Assembly (NCBI RefSeq): GCF_014493765.1
Contig: NZ_JACTVJ010000006.1
Location: forward strand, 62,001-126,000
Direction of reading: 5' to 3'
DNA from: Streptomyces polyasparticus
Lineage (GTDB): Bacteria > Actinomycetota > Actinomycetes > Streptomycetales > Streptomycetaceae
Length of the DNA stretch: 64,000 nt
Part shown: in pieces, positions 25,416-32,954 of the stretch
Numbering within the stretch: position 1 is the stretch's first letter
Layout: the number at the start of each line of letters is the position of its first letter
Made by a program: the position numbers and the translations under genes
Notes under the pieces: model-generated
Seen by the model: the letters and a program-made list of their open reading frames with translations, nothing else
What the model was told of the DNA's origin: nothing
The model's database searches: none

Positions 25416-26167
25416 CCACGTACATCTATGGCATCGTGCGGCGTTCGCATCCGAACCCGCCGAAGGACATGGGCGGCATCGGCGATCCCGCCCTGCCCGT
25501 GCGCATCGTCACCGGCGGCGAACTCTCGGCGCTGGTCAGCGACGCGCCCGAGAACCTGCGGCCCAAGCGCAATGACCTCCTCGCCCATCAGAACGTGCTG
25601 AGCGAGGCGGGCGCCGGCGGCCCCGTGCTGCCGATGCGCTTCGGCTCGACCGCGCCCGACGACAAGACGGTGGCCGCGGTGCTCGAAGAGCGGGCCGCGC
25701 ACTACGCCGAGCGGCTCGAAGCCCTCGACGGCAAGGTCGAGTACAACGTGAAGGCCACGCACGACGAAGAGGCCGTGCTGCACCGTGTGATGGGGGAGAA
25801 CCCCGAGATCCGCACCCTCACCGAGGCCAACCGGCAGGCGGCGGGCGGCACTTATGAGCAGCGGCTGCGGCTCGGCGAGATGGTCGTCCAGGCCGTGCAG
25901 GCCCGTGAGGCCGCCGACGCGGTGGAGATACAGCAGGAGCTCGAAGGCGTGGCCGCCGACGTGAGCGTCGGCCCGCAGAGCACCGGATGGCTGGCCAATG
26001 TCTCCTTCCTGGTGGACCGCGACGACACCGAGCAGTTCCTCGCCTCGGTCGACAAGCTGCGCGGCGACCATCCGCACCTCGACCTCAGGGTCAACGGCCC
26101 CCTGCCGCCGTACAGCTTCGTCGAGCCGGGCCCGGCGCCGCACGCCGCACAGACGGCCGGGCACTGA
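25412..26167 (+). CDS. gvpF: Gas vesicle protein GvpF
   Basis: A 251-residue GvpF/GvpL family protein. The start (TTYIYGIVRR), the HQNVLSEAGAGGPVLPMRFGS motif and the C-terminal LPPYSFVEP motif are characteristic. GvpF is an assembly factor that binds GvpA and is found on the gas-facing wall in cyanobacteria. GTG start, overlapping gvpA (GTGA). Confidence 0.93.
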   Translation: MTTYIYGIVRRSHPNPPKDMGGIGDPALPVRIVTGGELSALVSDAPENLRPKRNDLLAHQNVLSEAGAGGPVLPMRFGSTAPDDKTVAAVLEERAAHYAERLEALDGKVEYNVKATHDEEAVLHRVMGENPEIRTLTEANRQAAGGTYEQRLRLGEMVVQAVQAREAADAVEIQQELEGVAADVSVGPQSTGWLANVSFLVDRDDTEQFLASVDKLRGDHPHLDLRVNGPLPPYSFVEPGPAPHAAQTAGH

Positions 26168-26170
26168 CCG

Positions 26171-26425
26171 ATGGGCCTGACAGGTCTGGTGAAAGAGCTC
26201 GTACTGCTGCCGTTCGCCCCGGTCCGCGGTTCCTTCTGGGTGATGGAACAGGTCGTGGACGAGGCCGAGCGGCAGTACTACGACCCCGGGGTGATCCGCG
26301 CCGAACTCGGCCGTCTCGAAGAGCAGTTGGAGGCGGGCGAGATCGACGCGGACACCTTCGACCGGTTGGAGGACGACCTCCTCGACCGGCTCCAGTACGC
26401 GACGGAACGGACGAACAGACAATGA
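26171..26425 (+). CDS. gvpG: Gas vesicle protein GvpG
   Basis: An 84-residue GvpG. The pattern LVKELVLLPFAPVRGSFWVM followed by VVDEAERQYYDP and a helical acidic C-terminus fits the family, which is a small minor assembly factor thought to act with GvpF/L. It starts 3 nt after gvpF and overlaps gvpY by four nucleotides. Confidence 0.9.
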   Translation: MGLTGLVKELVLLPFAPVRGSFWVMEQVVDEAERQYYDPGVIRAELGRLEEQLEAGEIDADTFDRLEDDLLDRLQYATERTNRQ

Positions 26426-27072
26426 ACCGAATGGCACTCGGCCTCGCCGTGGGCGCCGGATACGTGCTCGGCCGCACGAAGAAGATGAAGCTGGCGTTCG
26501 CGGTCGGCACCCTCGTGGCCGGCAAGAAGCTTCCGCTCTCGCCGCGCGCGCTCGCCGACCTCGTACAGCAGCAGCTGCTCAACAACCCGCAGTTCAAGGA
26601 GATCGGCGATCAGCTGCGCCAGGACATGCAGGGCGTGGGCAAGGCCGCCACGGGCGCGGTGCTCGAACGCGGCCTCGACGGGATCTCGGACCGGCTGCAC
26701 AACAGGACGCTCGGGGTGCAGGACCGGCTGTCCGGAGTGATCCCGGGCCAGGCGAAGCGCCAGGAGGACGAGCCGGAGTACGACGAGGAGGAGCAGGAGC
26801 AGGAGTACGAGGAGGAGCGGCCCGCGCCGAAGCAGCAGGCGCGCAGGACCTCCGGCGAGGAGACCTCCCGTAACCCGAGGAAGTCCGACGAGACCTCCCG
26901 CAGCCCGCGGAAGACCGCGTCGGGCGCGAAGTCCGCGCCCGCGAAGAAGTCCGCGCCCGCGAAGAAGTCCACGGCCGCCAAGAAGACCACGGCCGCGCAG
27001 AAGACCACCTCGGCGGCGAAGAGCACCGCCCGCCGCACCGCCCGCGCGAAGGGAGGCCGTGACGATGGCTGA
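26422..27072 (+). CDS. gvpY: Gas vesicle accessory protein GvpY
   Basis: A 216-residue accessory protein found at this position in Streptomyces gvp clusters. The N-terminus (ALGLAVGAGYVLGRTKKMK LAFAVG region) is hydrophobic and may be a membrane anchor; the middle is helical (NNPQFKEIGDQLRQDMQGVGKAATGAV). Then come an acidic block (DEPEYDEEEQEQEYEEE) and a histone H1-like Lys/Ala/Ser/Thr tail (repeats of SAPAKK and STAAKK). The tail's repeat character is DNA-level repetitive. Overlaps gvpG (ATGA) and gvpZ. Function not established. Confidence 0.82.
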   Translation: MNRMALGLAVGAGYVLGRTKKMKLAFAVGTLVAGKKLPLSPRALADLVQQQLLNNPQFKEIGDQLRQDMQGVGKAATGAVLERGLDGISDRLHNRTLGVQDRLSGVIPGQAKRQEDEPEYDEEEQEQEYEEERPAPKQQARRTSGEETSRNPRKSDETSRSPRKTASGAKSAPAKKSAPAKKSTAAKKTTAAQKTTSAAKSTARRTARAKGGRDDG

Positions 27073-28159
27073 CGCCAAGGACAATCCGGTCACCGGTCTC
27101 GCCAAGAGCGAGGCCGCCGACCGCCTCAAGGCCGAAGCACAGGCCTTCATGCTCGCCCAGCTGGAACGCGCGCTCGTGGGCGTGGGCCACAAACTCGGCT
27201 CCACCACCGTCAAGTTGAACGACATCGCCGAAGGCCGCAGCCCCGGCTTCGCACAGCTCGCCCTGCAGGGCGGCCGCAAGCTCGCCGAGGGCAAGGGGCC
27301 GGTGCGCAGCGCCGTCGAACTCACCGGGAGCCGTCTCAAGGAGCGGCTGATGGGCGCGGTCAAGGGACTCGGCGGCAAGCGCAAGAAGGGCGGTGCGGGC
27401 CAGAAGCCGACCGTCATCCTCGAATACGTCGACGTCGGCGTCCCGGTCCGCGAGGCGTACGACCAGTGGACGCAGTACCAGGAGTTCTCCACCTTCGCCA
27501 AGGGCGTCAAGGGTGCGACCGTCGCCGATGACACCTCGTCCGACTGGAAGCTCAAGGTCTTCTGGTCGAACCGGAGCTGGAAGGCGCACACCACCGAGCA
27601 GGTACCCGACCAGCGGATCACCTGGACCTCGGAGGGCGCAAAGGGCACCACCAAGGGCGTGGTGACCTTCCATGCGCTCGCGGAGAACCTCACCCGCATC
27701 CTGCTGATCATCGAGTACTACCCGAAGGGTCTGTTCGAGAAGACCGGCAACATCTGGCGCGCCCAGGGCCGCCGCGCCCGCCTCGACCTCAAGCACTTCG
27801 CCCGCCACATCTCGCTGCGCGGTGAGGCGAGCGACGGCTGGCGCGGAGAGATCCGCGACGGAGAGGTGGTCGTCTCGCATGAGGACGCCATCGCCGAGGA
27901 GGAGCGGGACGAGGACGACTCCGCGCAGGGCTCCTCGGAGCTGGAGGAGGCCAAGGGTGAGCAGGACGAGTACGCGGAGGAGTACGAGGACGAGCCCGAC
28001 GGCGAAAACGAGGAGGCGTACGACGCCGAAGGCCGGGAACGCGCCGAAGACGAAGACGAAGACGACGTCGAAGGCGAGGAAGACGAGATGGCCTACGAAG
28101 AGGACGAGGAATACGACCCGGAGCACCAGGACGAATACGCAGAAACCGGGCGCCGATGA
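27065..28159 (+). CDS. gvpZ: Gas vesicle accessory protein GvpZ (SRPBCC domain)
   Basis: A 364-residue protein with three parts: a helical N-terminus (residues 1-110), a SRPBCC/COQ10-like lipid-binding domain from about EYVDVGVPVREAYDQWTQYQ to RARLDLKHFARHISL, and a C-terminal tail of about 90 residues that is almost purely acidic (EDEDEDDVEGEEDEMAYEED and similar). ATG 27065 is preferred over the GTG at 27059 because GGAGG at 27052 is then 8 nt away. SRPBCC domains bind hydrophobic ligands, which could link vesicle assembly to lipid or membrane. Function unproven. Confidence 0.83.
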   Translation: MADAKDNPVTGLAKSEAADRLKAEAQAFMLAQLERALVGVGHKLGSTTVKLNDIAEGRSPGFAQLALQGGRKLAEGKGPVRSAVELTGSRLKERLMGAVKGLGGKRKKGGAGQKPTVILEYVDVGVPVREAYDQWTQYQEFSTFAKGVKGATVADDTSSDWKLKVFWSNRSWKAHTTEQVPDQRITWTSEGAKGTTKGVVTFHALAENLTRILLIIEYYPKGLFEKTGNIWRAQGRRARLDLKHFARHISLRGEASDGWRGEIRDGEVVVSHEDAIAEEERDEDDSAQGSSELEEAKGEQDEYAEEYEDEPDGENEEAYDAEGRERAEDEDEDDVEGEEDEMAYEEDEEYDPEHQDEYAETGRR

Positions 28160-28518
28160 CGACCGCGAGCAGACTGCCGGACCCCTACGGAGGGCAGGGC
28201 AGCAGCGCCAACCTGGCCGACATCCTGGAGCGGGTCCTCGACAAGGGCGTGGTGATCGCGGGTGACATCCGCATCAACCTGCTCGACATCGAGCTGCTCA
28301 CCATCAAGCTCCGCCTGATCGTCGCCTCGGTCGACAAGGCGCGGGAGATGGGCATCGACTGGTGGGAGGACGACCCGTCGCTCTCCTCCGGCGCGCGGCG
28401 CCGTGAGGTGGACCGCGAGCGCTCCGACCTCGCCCTGGAGAACGAGCAGCTGCAGGCCCGGATCGCCGAGCTCGAGGCGGGTGCCAAGGAGCTCCGACGG
28501 GAGGGAGAGGGCTCCTGA
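28156..28518 (+). CDS. gvpJ: Gas vesicle protein GvpJ
   Basis: A 120-residue GvpA-family minor wall protein. The conserved core is NLADILERVLDKGVVIAGDIRINLLDIELLTIKLRLIVASVDKA, followed by DWWEDDP and a coiled C-terminal helix (LALENEQLQARIAELEAG). GvpJ-type proteins are thought to start vesicle tips. ATG overlaps the gvpZ stop; its own stop overlaps gvpL (TGATG). Confidence 0.92.
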   Translation: MTTASRLPDPYGGQGSSANLADILERVLDKGVVIAGDIRINLLDIELLTIKLRLIVASVDKAREMGIDWWEDDPSLSSGARRREVDRERSDLALENEQLQARIAELEAGAKELRREGEGS

Positions 28519-29303
28519 TGAACGACCTCCGTTACGTGTACGCGGTGTGCCGGCCCTTCGAGGCCGCCCTGCAGTCGGATCTGGTGGGCGTGGGCGGCGC
28601 ACCGCTCAAGCAGCTGGCGCACGGCGGCCTGGTCGCCGTGCTCAGCCAGGTCCCCGAGGCGGACTTCGGCTACGAGCCGTTGCGCGCCCATCTGGAGGAC
28701 CTCGACTGGCTCACCGGGACCGCCCGCGCCCACCAGGCAGTGATCGCCGCCTTGACCACGGTCACCTGCCCGGTGCCGCTGCGCCTGGGGACCGTGTTCC
28801 GCGACGACAGCGGCGTACGGACGATGCTCCAGGACGAGGGCGAGCAGCTGCGGGAGCTGCTCTCGCGCATCGACGGCTGTGTGGAGTGGGGCGTCAAGGT
28901 GTACGCCGAGCCGACGAGCGAGCCCGAACAGGCCGAGGTGCCGCAGCACGGGCCGAGCGCGAGCGGCCGGGACTATCTGCGGATGCGCCGCGCCCGTCAG
29001 CAGGGCGCGGACCGGATGTGGGCGCGCGCCGAATCCTTCGCGGACAAGCTGCACCGCGACCTCACCGCCCGCGCGGCGGCGACCCGGCTGCACCGTCCGC
29101 AGAACCCGGAGCTCTCGCGCGTGAGCGGCCGGAACATTCTCAACGGGGCCTATCTGGTGGGCCGTTCGGCCTCGGAGGAGTTCGTGGAGTGCGTCGAGCG
29201 CACCAAGGACCAGGAACCGGAACTGCGCGTGGAACTCACCGGCCCCTGGGCCGCGTACTCGTTCAGCAGCCCCGACAGCGAGAACGGTGAGGAGGTCTGG
29301 TGA
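28518..29303 (+). CDS. gvpL: Gas vesicle protein GvpL
   Basis: A 261-residue GvpF/L family protein, the second in the operon. It has LRYVYAVCRPF at the start, AHQAVIAALTTVTCPVPLRLGTVF (the GvpF/L motif) and WAAYSFSSP at the end. GvpL probably acts with GvpF and GvpG in assembly. It overlaps gvpJ and gvpS. Confidence 0.92.
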   Translation: MNDLRYVYAVCRPFEAALQSDLVGVGGAPLKQLAHGGLVAVLSQVPEADFGYEPLRAHLEDLDWLTGTARAHQAVIAALTTVTCPVPLRLGTVFRDDSGVRTMLQDEGEQLRELLSRIDGCVEWGVKVYAEPTSEPEQAEVPQHGPSASGRDYLRMRRARQQGADRMWARAESFADKLHRDLTARAAATRLHRPQNPELSRVSGRNILNGAYLVGRSASEEFVECVERTKDQEPELRVELTGPWAAYSFSSPDSENGEEVW

Positions 29304-29497
29304 CCGTCATAGAACGCCGGGAGATCGCTCTCGTCGATCTGCTCGACAGGCTGCTCGCCGGCGGTGTGGTCGTCGCGGGCGATCTCACGTTGCGGATCGC
29401 GGACGTCGATCTTGTACGGATCGATCTGAAGGCCCTGATCAGCTCGGTGAGCGCTCAGGTCCCCTCGCCCTTCGAGGTCCTGGAGGCCAGGCGATGA
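29300..29497 (+). CDS. gvpS: Gas vesicle protein GvpS (short GvpA-family)
   Basis: A 65-residue GvpA-type protein (REIALVDLLDRLLAGGVVVAGDLTLRIADVDLVRIDLKALISSVS). It is the third GvpA homologue in this operon and the shortest; it lacks any C-terminal extension. GTG start overlapping gvpL, stop overlapping gvpK. Its brevity is normal for GvpS/GvpM proteins. Confidence 0.9.
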   Translation: MTVIERREIALVDLLDRLLAGGVVVAGDLTLRIADVDLVRIDLKALISSVSAQVPSPFEVLEARR

Positions 29498-29769
29498 GCA
29501 GGCGGATGGACCTTGACCCCGACACGGTCGAGCGCGACCTGGTGAAGCTGGTGCTCACGGTCGTCGAGCTGCTGCGCCAGCTGATGGAGCGCCAGGCGGT
29601 GCGCCGCTTCGACACCGGCGAGCTGAGCGAGGAGCAGGAGGAGCGGATCGGCCTCACGCTGATGCTCCTGGAGGACCGGATGGCGCAGCTGCGGGACCGC
29701 TACGGGCTGCGGCCCGAGGACCTCAATCTCGACCTCGGGCCGCTGGGGCCGCTGCTGCCCCGTGAGTGA
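29494..29769 (+). CDS. gvpK: Gas vesicle protein GvpK
   Basis: A 91-residue GvpK, with LDPDTVERDLVKLVLTVVELLRQLMERQAVRRF and the ending RYGLRPEDLNLDLGPLGPLL. GvpK is essential for vesicle formation in several systems. It is the last gene of the operon, starting inside gvpS (ATGA). The ten genes gvpOAFGYZJLSK form a complete set in the usual Streptomyces order. Confidence 0.92.
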   Translation: MSRRMDLDPDTVERDLVKLVLTVVELLRQLMERQAVRRFDTGELSEEQEERIGLTLMLLEDRMAQLRDRYGLRPEDLNLDLGPLGPLLPRE

Positions 29770-29791
29770 GCACTTGCTGGGTCCTGTCATC

Positions 29792-29865
29792 CGAGGATCA
29801 CCTCATCCGCGGATCGGCTCAGGCGTGGATCACCTCAAGCGCGGATCCGCTCAGACGCGGATCAG
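29792..29865. repeat. 16-bp tandem repeat array after gvpK
   Basis: Units of the form cgNggatcNNctcaNN start at 29792, 29808, 29824, 29840 and 29856 (the last partial), an exact 16-bp period. Each unit has a GGATC core. The array begins 22 nt after the gvpK stop and runs into the 3' end of the methyltransferase gene on the other strand, whose stop is at 29851, so the last one and a half units encode its C-terminus. Confidence 0.85.
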
Positions 29866-30660
29866 CAGCTCCCCGTGCAGCACGCAGAACCACCCGTCCT
29901 CGGCCTGTCCCCACTCGCGCCAGGCCGCCGCGATCCGCTCCAGTTCCTCCGTGCTCGCATGTCCGCCGTCGACGGCGATCCCCGCGTACGAGGAGGCCGT
30001 CGTGCGGTCCGCCCACAGGCCGCTCCACCAGGCGCGCTCGTCCGGAGTGGAGTACGTCCAGGTCGAGGACGTCGCGGTGATGTCCTTGCAACCGGCCTGC
30101 AGCGCCCAGGACTTGAGGCGTCGTCCGGCGTCCGGCTCGCCGCCGTTCGCGCGGGCCACCCGGCGGTACAGGGCCAGCCAGCCGTCCAGGACCGGCTGCT
30201 GCGGATACCAGGTCATGGCCGCGTAGTCCGAATCGCGGACGGCGATGATCCCGCCGGGCCGGGTCACACGGCGCATCTCGCGCAGCGCCTGCACGGGGTC
30301 GCCCACATGCTGGAGCACCTGATGGGCGTGCACGACGTCGAAGCTGTCGTCGGCGTAGCGCAGCCGGTGCACGTCCGCGGTCTCGAACTCGGTGTTCTCC
30401 AGGCCGCGTTCGGCCGCCACGGACCGCGCCTGGTCCAGGACGCCCGCCGCCAGCTCCACGCCCGTCACATGCCCCTGCGGTACCAGGGCCGCCAGGTCGG
30501 CGGTGATGGTGCCCGGTCCGCAGCCGACGTCCAGGATCCGGTGGTCGGCCTCGAGCTCCGGCAGGAGATAGGCGGCCGAGTTGGCGGCCGTGCGCCAGGT
30601 GTGCGAGCGGAGCACGGACTCGTGGTGTCCGTGGGTGTAGACGGCGGTCTCCTGGGCCAT
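29851..30660 (-). CDS. SAM-dependent methyltransferase (UbiE/Methyltransf_11-like)
   Basis: A 269-residue class I methyltransferase. The SAM motifs are HRILDVGCGPGTITADLAAL, TGVELAAGVLDQARS and DDSFDVVHAHQVLQHV, with the MRRVTRPGGIIAVRDSDYAAM post-motif. Similar proteins methylate small metabolites or act in biosynthesis. Start at 30660 (MAQETAVYTHG) has GGAAGGGGAA upstream. A palindrome lies about 85 nt upstream in its promoter region. Its 3' end contains part of the 16-bp repeat array, so the last residues (DGWFCVLHGELLIRV) come partly from repeat DNA. Confidence 0.84.
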   Translation of the reverse strand: MAQETAVYTHGHHESVLRSHTWRTAANSAAYLLPELEADHRILDVGCGPGTITADLAALVPQGHVTGVELAAGVLDQARSVAAERGLENTEFETADVHRLRYADDSFDVVHAHQVLQHVGDPVQALREMRRVTRPGGIIAVRDSDYAAMTWYPQQPVLDGWLALYRRVARANGGEPDAGRRLKSWALQAGCKDITATSSTWTYSTPDERAWWSGLWADRTTASSYAGIAVDGGHASTEELERIAAAWREWGQAEDGWFCVLHGELLIRV

Positions 30661-30742
30661 GACCGGTTCCCCTTCCGGCAGTGCCCCGGGCATCTTCACC
30701 CGGGGCGTTGAGGAAGACCGTACGCGCCCGCGCCGAATAATG

Positions 30743-30754
30743 AGATACGTATCT
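30743..30754. promoter_or_regulatory. 12-bp perfect palindrome, candidate operator
   Basis: agatacgtatct is perfectly self-complementary and AT-rich in an otherwise GC-rich gap; a looser arm (gctatacgaga) follows at once. It lies upstream of the methyltransferase that is read leftward, near where its promoter should be. The form is typical of TetR/PadR/MarR-type operators, but no regulator gene is next to it. Confidence 0.45.
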
Positions 30755-30782
30755 TGCTATACGAGACGCAGCTGATGTGTCG

Positions 30783-32309
30783 TCAGACGCCTTCCGGCCG
30801 GTACACCGTCAGCGCCTCGGGCAGCTTGTCCAGCTCCAACTCGCCGCCGGCAGTGATGACTTCACCGTCGTACGCGACAGGGGTACCGGCGGCGAGTCGG
30901 GTGACCCGCAGCCTGCGCACCCGTACGGCGGCGTGCGCGGGGGAGCGGCTGAGCGGCCCCGCGAAGGCGGCGGCGAGCAGTCGGGCGCCGGGCCTGCGGC
31001 CGCCGTGCGCCACCCGTACGTCGAGCAGGCCGTCGGCCAGGTCGTGGCGGCGGGCGGGGGCGAGGCCCATGCGGTGATACGTACCGTTGCCGGCGAACAG
31101 CAGCCACAGCGCGCGTCGTTTGCCGCCGATCTCGACCTCCAGGGGCCGCTCGGAGCCCAGCACGTCACCGGCCGCGAGCACACCGGCCGGCCAGCCGCCG
31201 ATCCGGCGGGCCCAGCGGTCGCGGTGGCGTACGAGCTCCGGGTACACGCCGAGGCTGAAGGTGTTGAGGAAGAACCCGGTGGTCTCCCCGACACGGAAAC
31301 GGCCCACGTCCACGGCGACCGCCTCGCCGTGCGACACGGCACGGGCGAGATCGCGCTCGCCCTCCACACCGAGGTCGTACGCGAAGTGGTTGAGCGTGCC
31401 GCCGGGCAGCACCGCGAGCGGAAGGCCGTGCCGCAGCGCCACCTGGGCGGCCGTGTTGACGGAGCCGTCGCCGCCGCAGACGCCGAGCGCGCGGGCCCGC
31501 GTGGCCGCCTTCTCCAACTCGTCCTCGAACACGGAGGGTTCGCACTCCACCAGTTCCGCACCGGGCAGCGCGGCGAGGAGCGCCCGCGCACGGTCGGCGG
31601 TCTTGGCACCGGAGTTGACCACCATCACCAGACCCTCGCCGTCCGGCAGGGCGGGTGCCTCGGCGTGCGGACGGCCGGGGGCGCGGTGCTGGTCGCGGGT
31701 CGGGACGAGTCCCCGTACGGCGAAAGCGGCGCCCATGCCGAGCGCCGCTCCCGCGAGGACGTCCGCCGGATAGTGGACGCCGGTGTAGATCCGCGACAGC
31801 GCGACGGCTCCGGCCACCGGCGCGACGACCGCGCCCCAGCGCCGGGACTCCAGGAGGACGCCGGTCGCGAAGGCGGCGGCGGAGGCGGAGTGGCCTGAGG
31901 GGAACGAGGTGGTGATCGGCTGCTGCTTGAGCTGGCGGATCAGCGGCACGTCGTCGCGCAGCGGGCGGGCGCGGCGGACGGCGCGCTTGCCGAAGGTGTT
32001 CACGGTGCCGGACGCGAGCGCGAGCGAGGCGAGTCCGCGGGCGGCGGCCCTGCGGGCGCGCGGTGAGCGGGTCGCGGCGAGTGCGGCGGCGGTGGCGAAC
32101 CAGAGCACGCCGTGGTTGGCGCTGCGGCTGAGCCACGGCAGCAATGGGTCGGCGCCGGGCCAGTGGCGGCGGGCCACACCGTCGAAGATCTTCAGATCGA
32201 GGGCCACGATCCGCGACCGTCCTGCGGACACCACGGCCACGGGGCCCTTCACGTGCGGATCCGCGAACACATCGACCCGCGCCTGCGAAATTTCGTCACG
32301 ACTACCCAT
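30783..32309 (-). CDS. PAP2 phosphatase - diacylglycerol kinase fusion protein
   Basis: A 508-residue two-domain protein. The N-terminal half is a membrane-type PAP2 phosphatase with all three motifs: KRAVRRARP, PSGHSAS and SRIYTGVHYPADV. The C-terminal half is a lipid kinase with VCGGDGSVNTAAQ and LPGGTLNHFAYDL and the NGTYHRMG motif. The two activities run in opposite directions on lipid phosphates, so one protein may turn over undecaprenyl-phosphate or phosphatidate pools. The ATG at 32309 starts just before the predicted membrane part. Upstream DNA is repeat-rich. Confidence 0.88.
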   Translation of the reverse strand: MGSRDEISQARVDVFADPHVKGPVAVVSAGRSRIVALDLKIFDGVARRHWPGADPLLPWLSRSANHGVLWFATAAALAATRSPRARRAAARGLASLALASGTVNTFGKRAVRRARPLRDDVPLIRQLKQQPITTSFPSGHSASAAAFATGVLLESRRWGAVVAPVAGAVALSRIYTGVHYPADVLAGAALGMGAAFAVRGLVPTRDQHRAPGRPHAEAPALPDGEGLVMVVNSGAKTADRARALLAALPGAELVECEPSVFEDELEKAATRARALGVCGGDGSVNTAAQVALRHGLPLAVLPGGTLNHFAYDLGVEGERDLARAVSHGEAVAVDVGRFRVGETTGFFLNTFSLGVYPELVRHRDRWARRIGGWPAGVLAAGDVLGSERPLEVEIGGKRRALWLLFAGNGTYHRMGLAPARRHDLADGLLDVRVAHGGRRPGARLLAAAFAGPLSRSPAHAAVRVRRLRVTRLAAGTPVAYDGEVITAGGELELDKLPEALTVYRPEGV

Positions 32310-32465
32310 GGTCCCCGCGTACCCCTGTCCCGCAAGATCACCACGCCCGACCGAGTCCGCGGGGCGGGGCGTCCTTGCGGCGGGGGTGCGGCGGCGGGTG
32401 GGTCTCCGGTCGTGGCTGAGGGGTCCTGGTCGGCCGTTCGCTGTGGGGCCCACCGGCGGGGGTAT

Positions 32466-32554
32466 CGGGGGCGGAGCCCCCGTGGCCCGCCGGGGCGGTC
32501 GAGCAGGACGGCGAAGAGAGCACCCACCGCTCCGCCGCCGCGGGGCTCCGCCCC
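32466..32554. repeat. Pair of GC hairpins in opposite orientation
   Basis: gggggc-gga-gccccc at 32467-32481 and ggggc-tcc-gcccc at 32542-32554 are the same element in opposite orientation (loops GGA and TCC). Such GGGGCGGAGCCCC elements are common between Streptomyces genes and may terminate transcription in either direction. Confidence 0.65.
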
Positions 32555-32600
32555 GGTACCCCGGAGGGTGTCCCCTGCGTGGTCGTGGGCGGGCTTCCCC

Positions 32601-32880
32601 GCGCACTTAGGCGCGGGCCCCGGCCCTGGGCGCGTCCGCGGCGTCACGTGCTCGTACGCGGGCCAGGCGTCTGCCCACCTCGCGCACCCGCACGCGGGCC
32701 CGGCCCTGGGAGCATCCGCAGCGTCACGTGATCGTACGCGGGCCAGGCGTCTGCCCACATCGCGCACCCGCACGCGGGCCCGGCCCTGGGAGCATCCGCA
32801 GCGTCACGTGCTCGCACGCGGGCCAGGCGTCTGCCCACCTCGCCCACCCGCACGCGAGCCCGGCCCCAGCAGCGTCCTCC
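32601..32880. repeat. 80-bp tandem repeat array upstream of the ABC-F gene
   Basis: Units start with gcgtcacgtg at 32641, 32721 and 32801, an exact 80-bp period. Units 1 and 2 differ at only two positions; unit 3 differs at a few more and decays at its end; a half unit lies at 32601-32640. Each unit carries the palindromic core CACGTG. 80 is not a multiple of three, so the repeat shifts every reading frame and cannot encode a protein. The array ends 74 nt before the ABC-F start. The region 32310-32954 has no gene otherwise. Confidence 0.92.
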
Positions 32881-32954
32881 CACGTCACACCAGAAGCCGA
32901 CCCGTCGAAAACCGGTTTGCCGGATGGCAGGGGCAGCACGGAGAATCGCGCCCC

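Noticed and set aside
22838-26437. Very long minus-strand open frame (about 1200 codons) opposite transketolase and gvp genes
   Set aside because: It is the antisense shadow of GC-biased plus-strand genes; composition is Arg/Gly/Val-rich, no domain is visible, and it runs across several real genes.
32601-32880. CRISPR-like array
   Set aside because: Units abut without unique spacers and no cas genes are present; it is a simple tandem repeat. The same holds for the 56-bp and 16-bp arrays.
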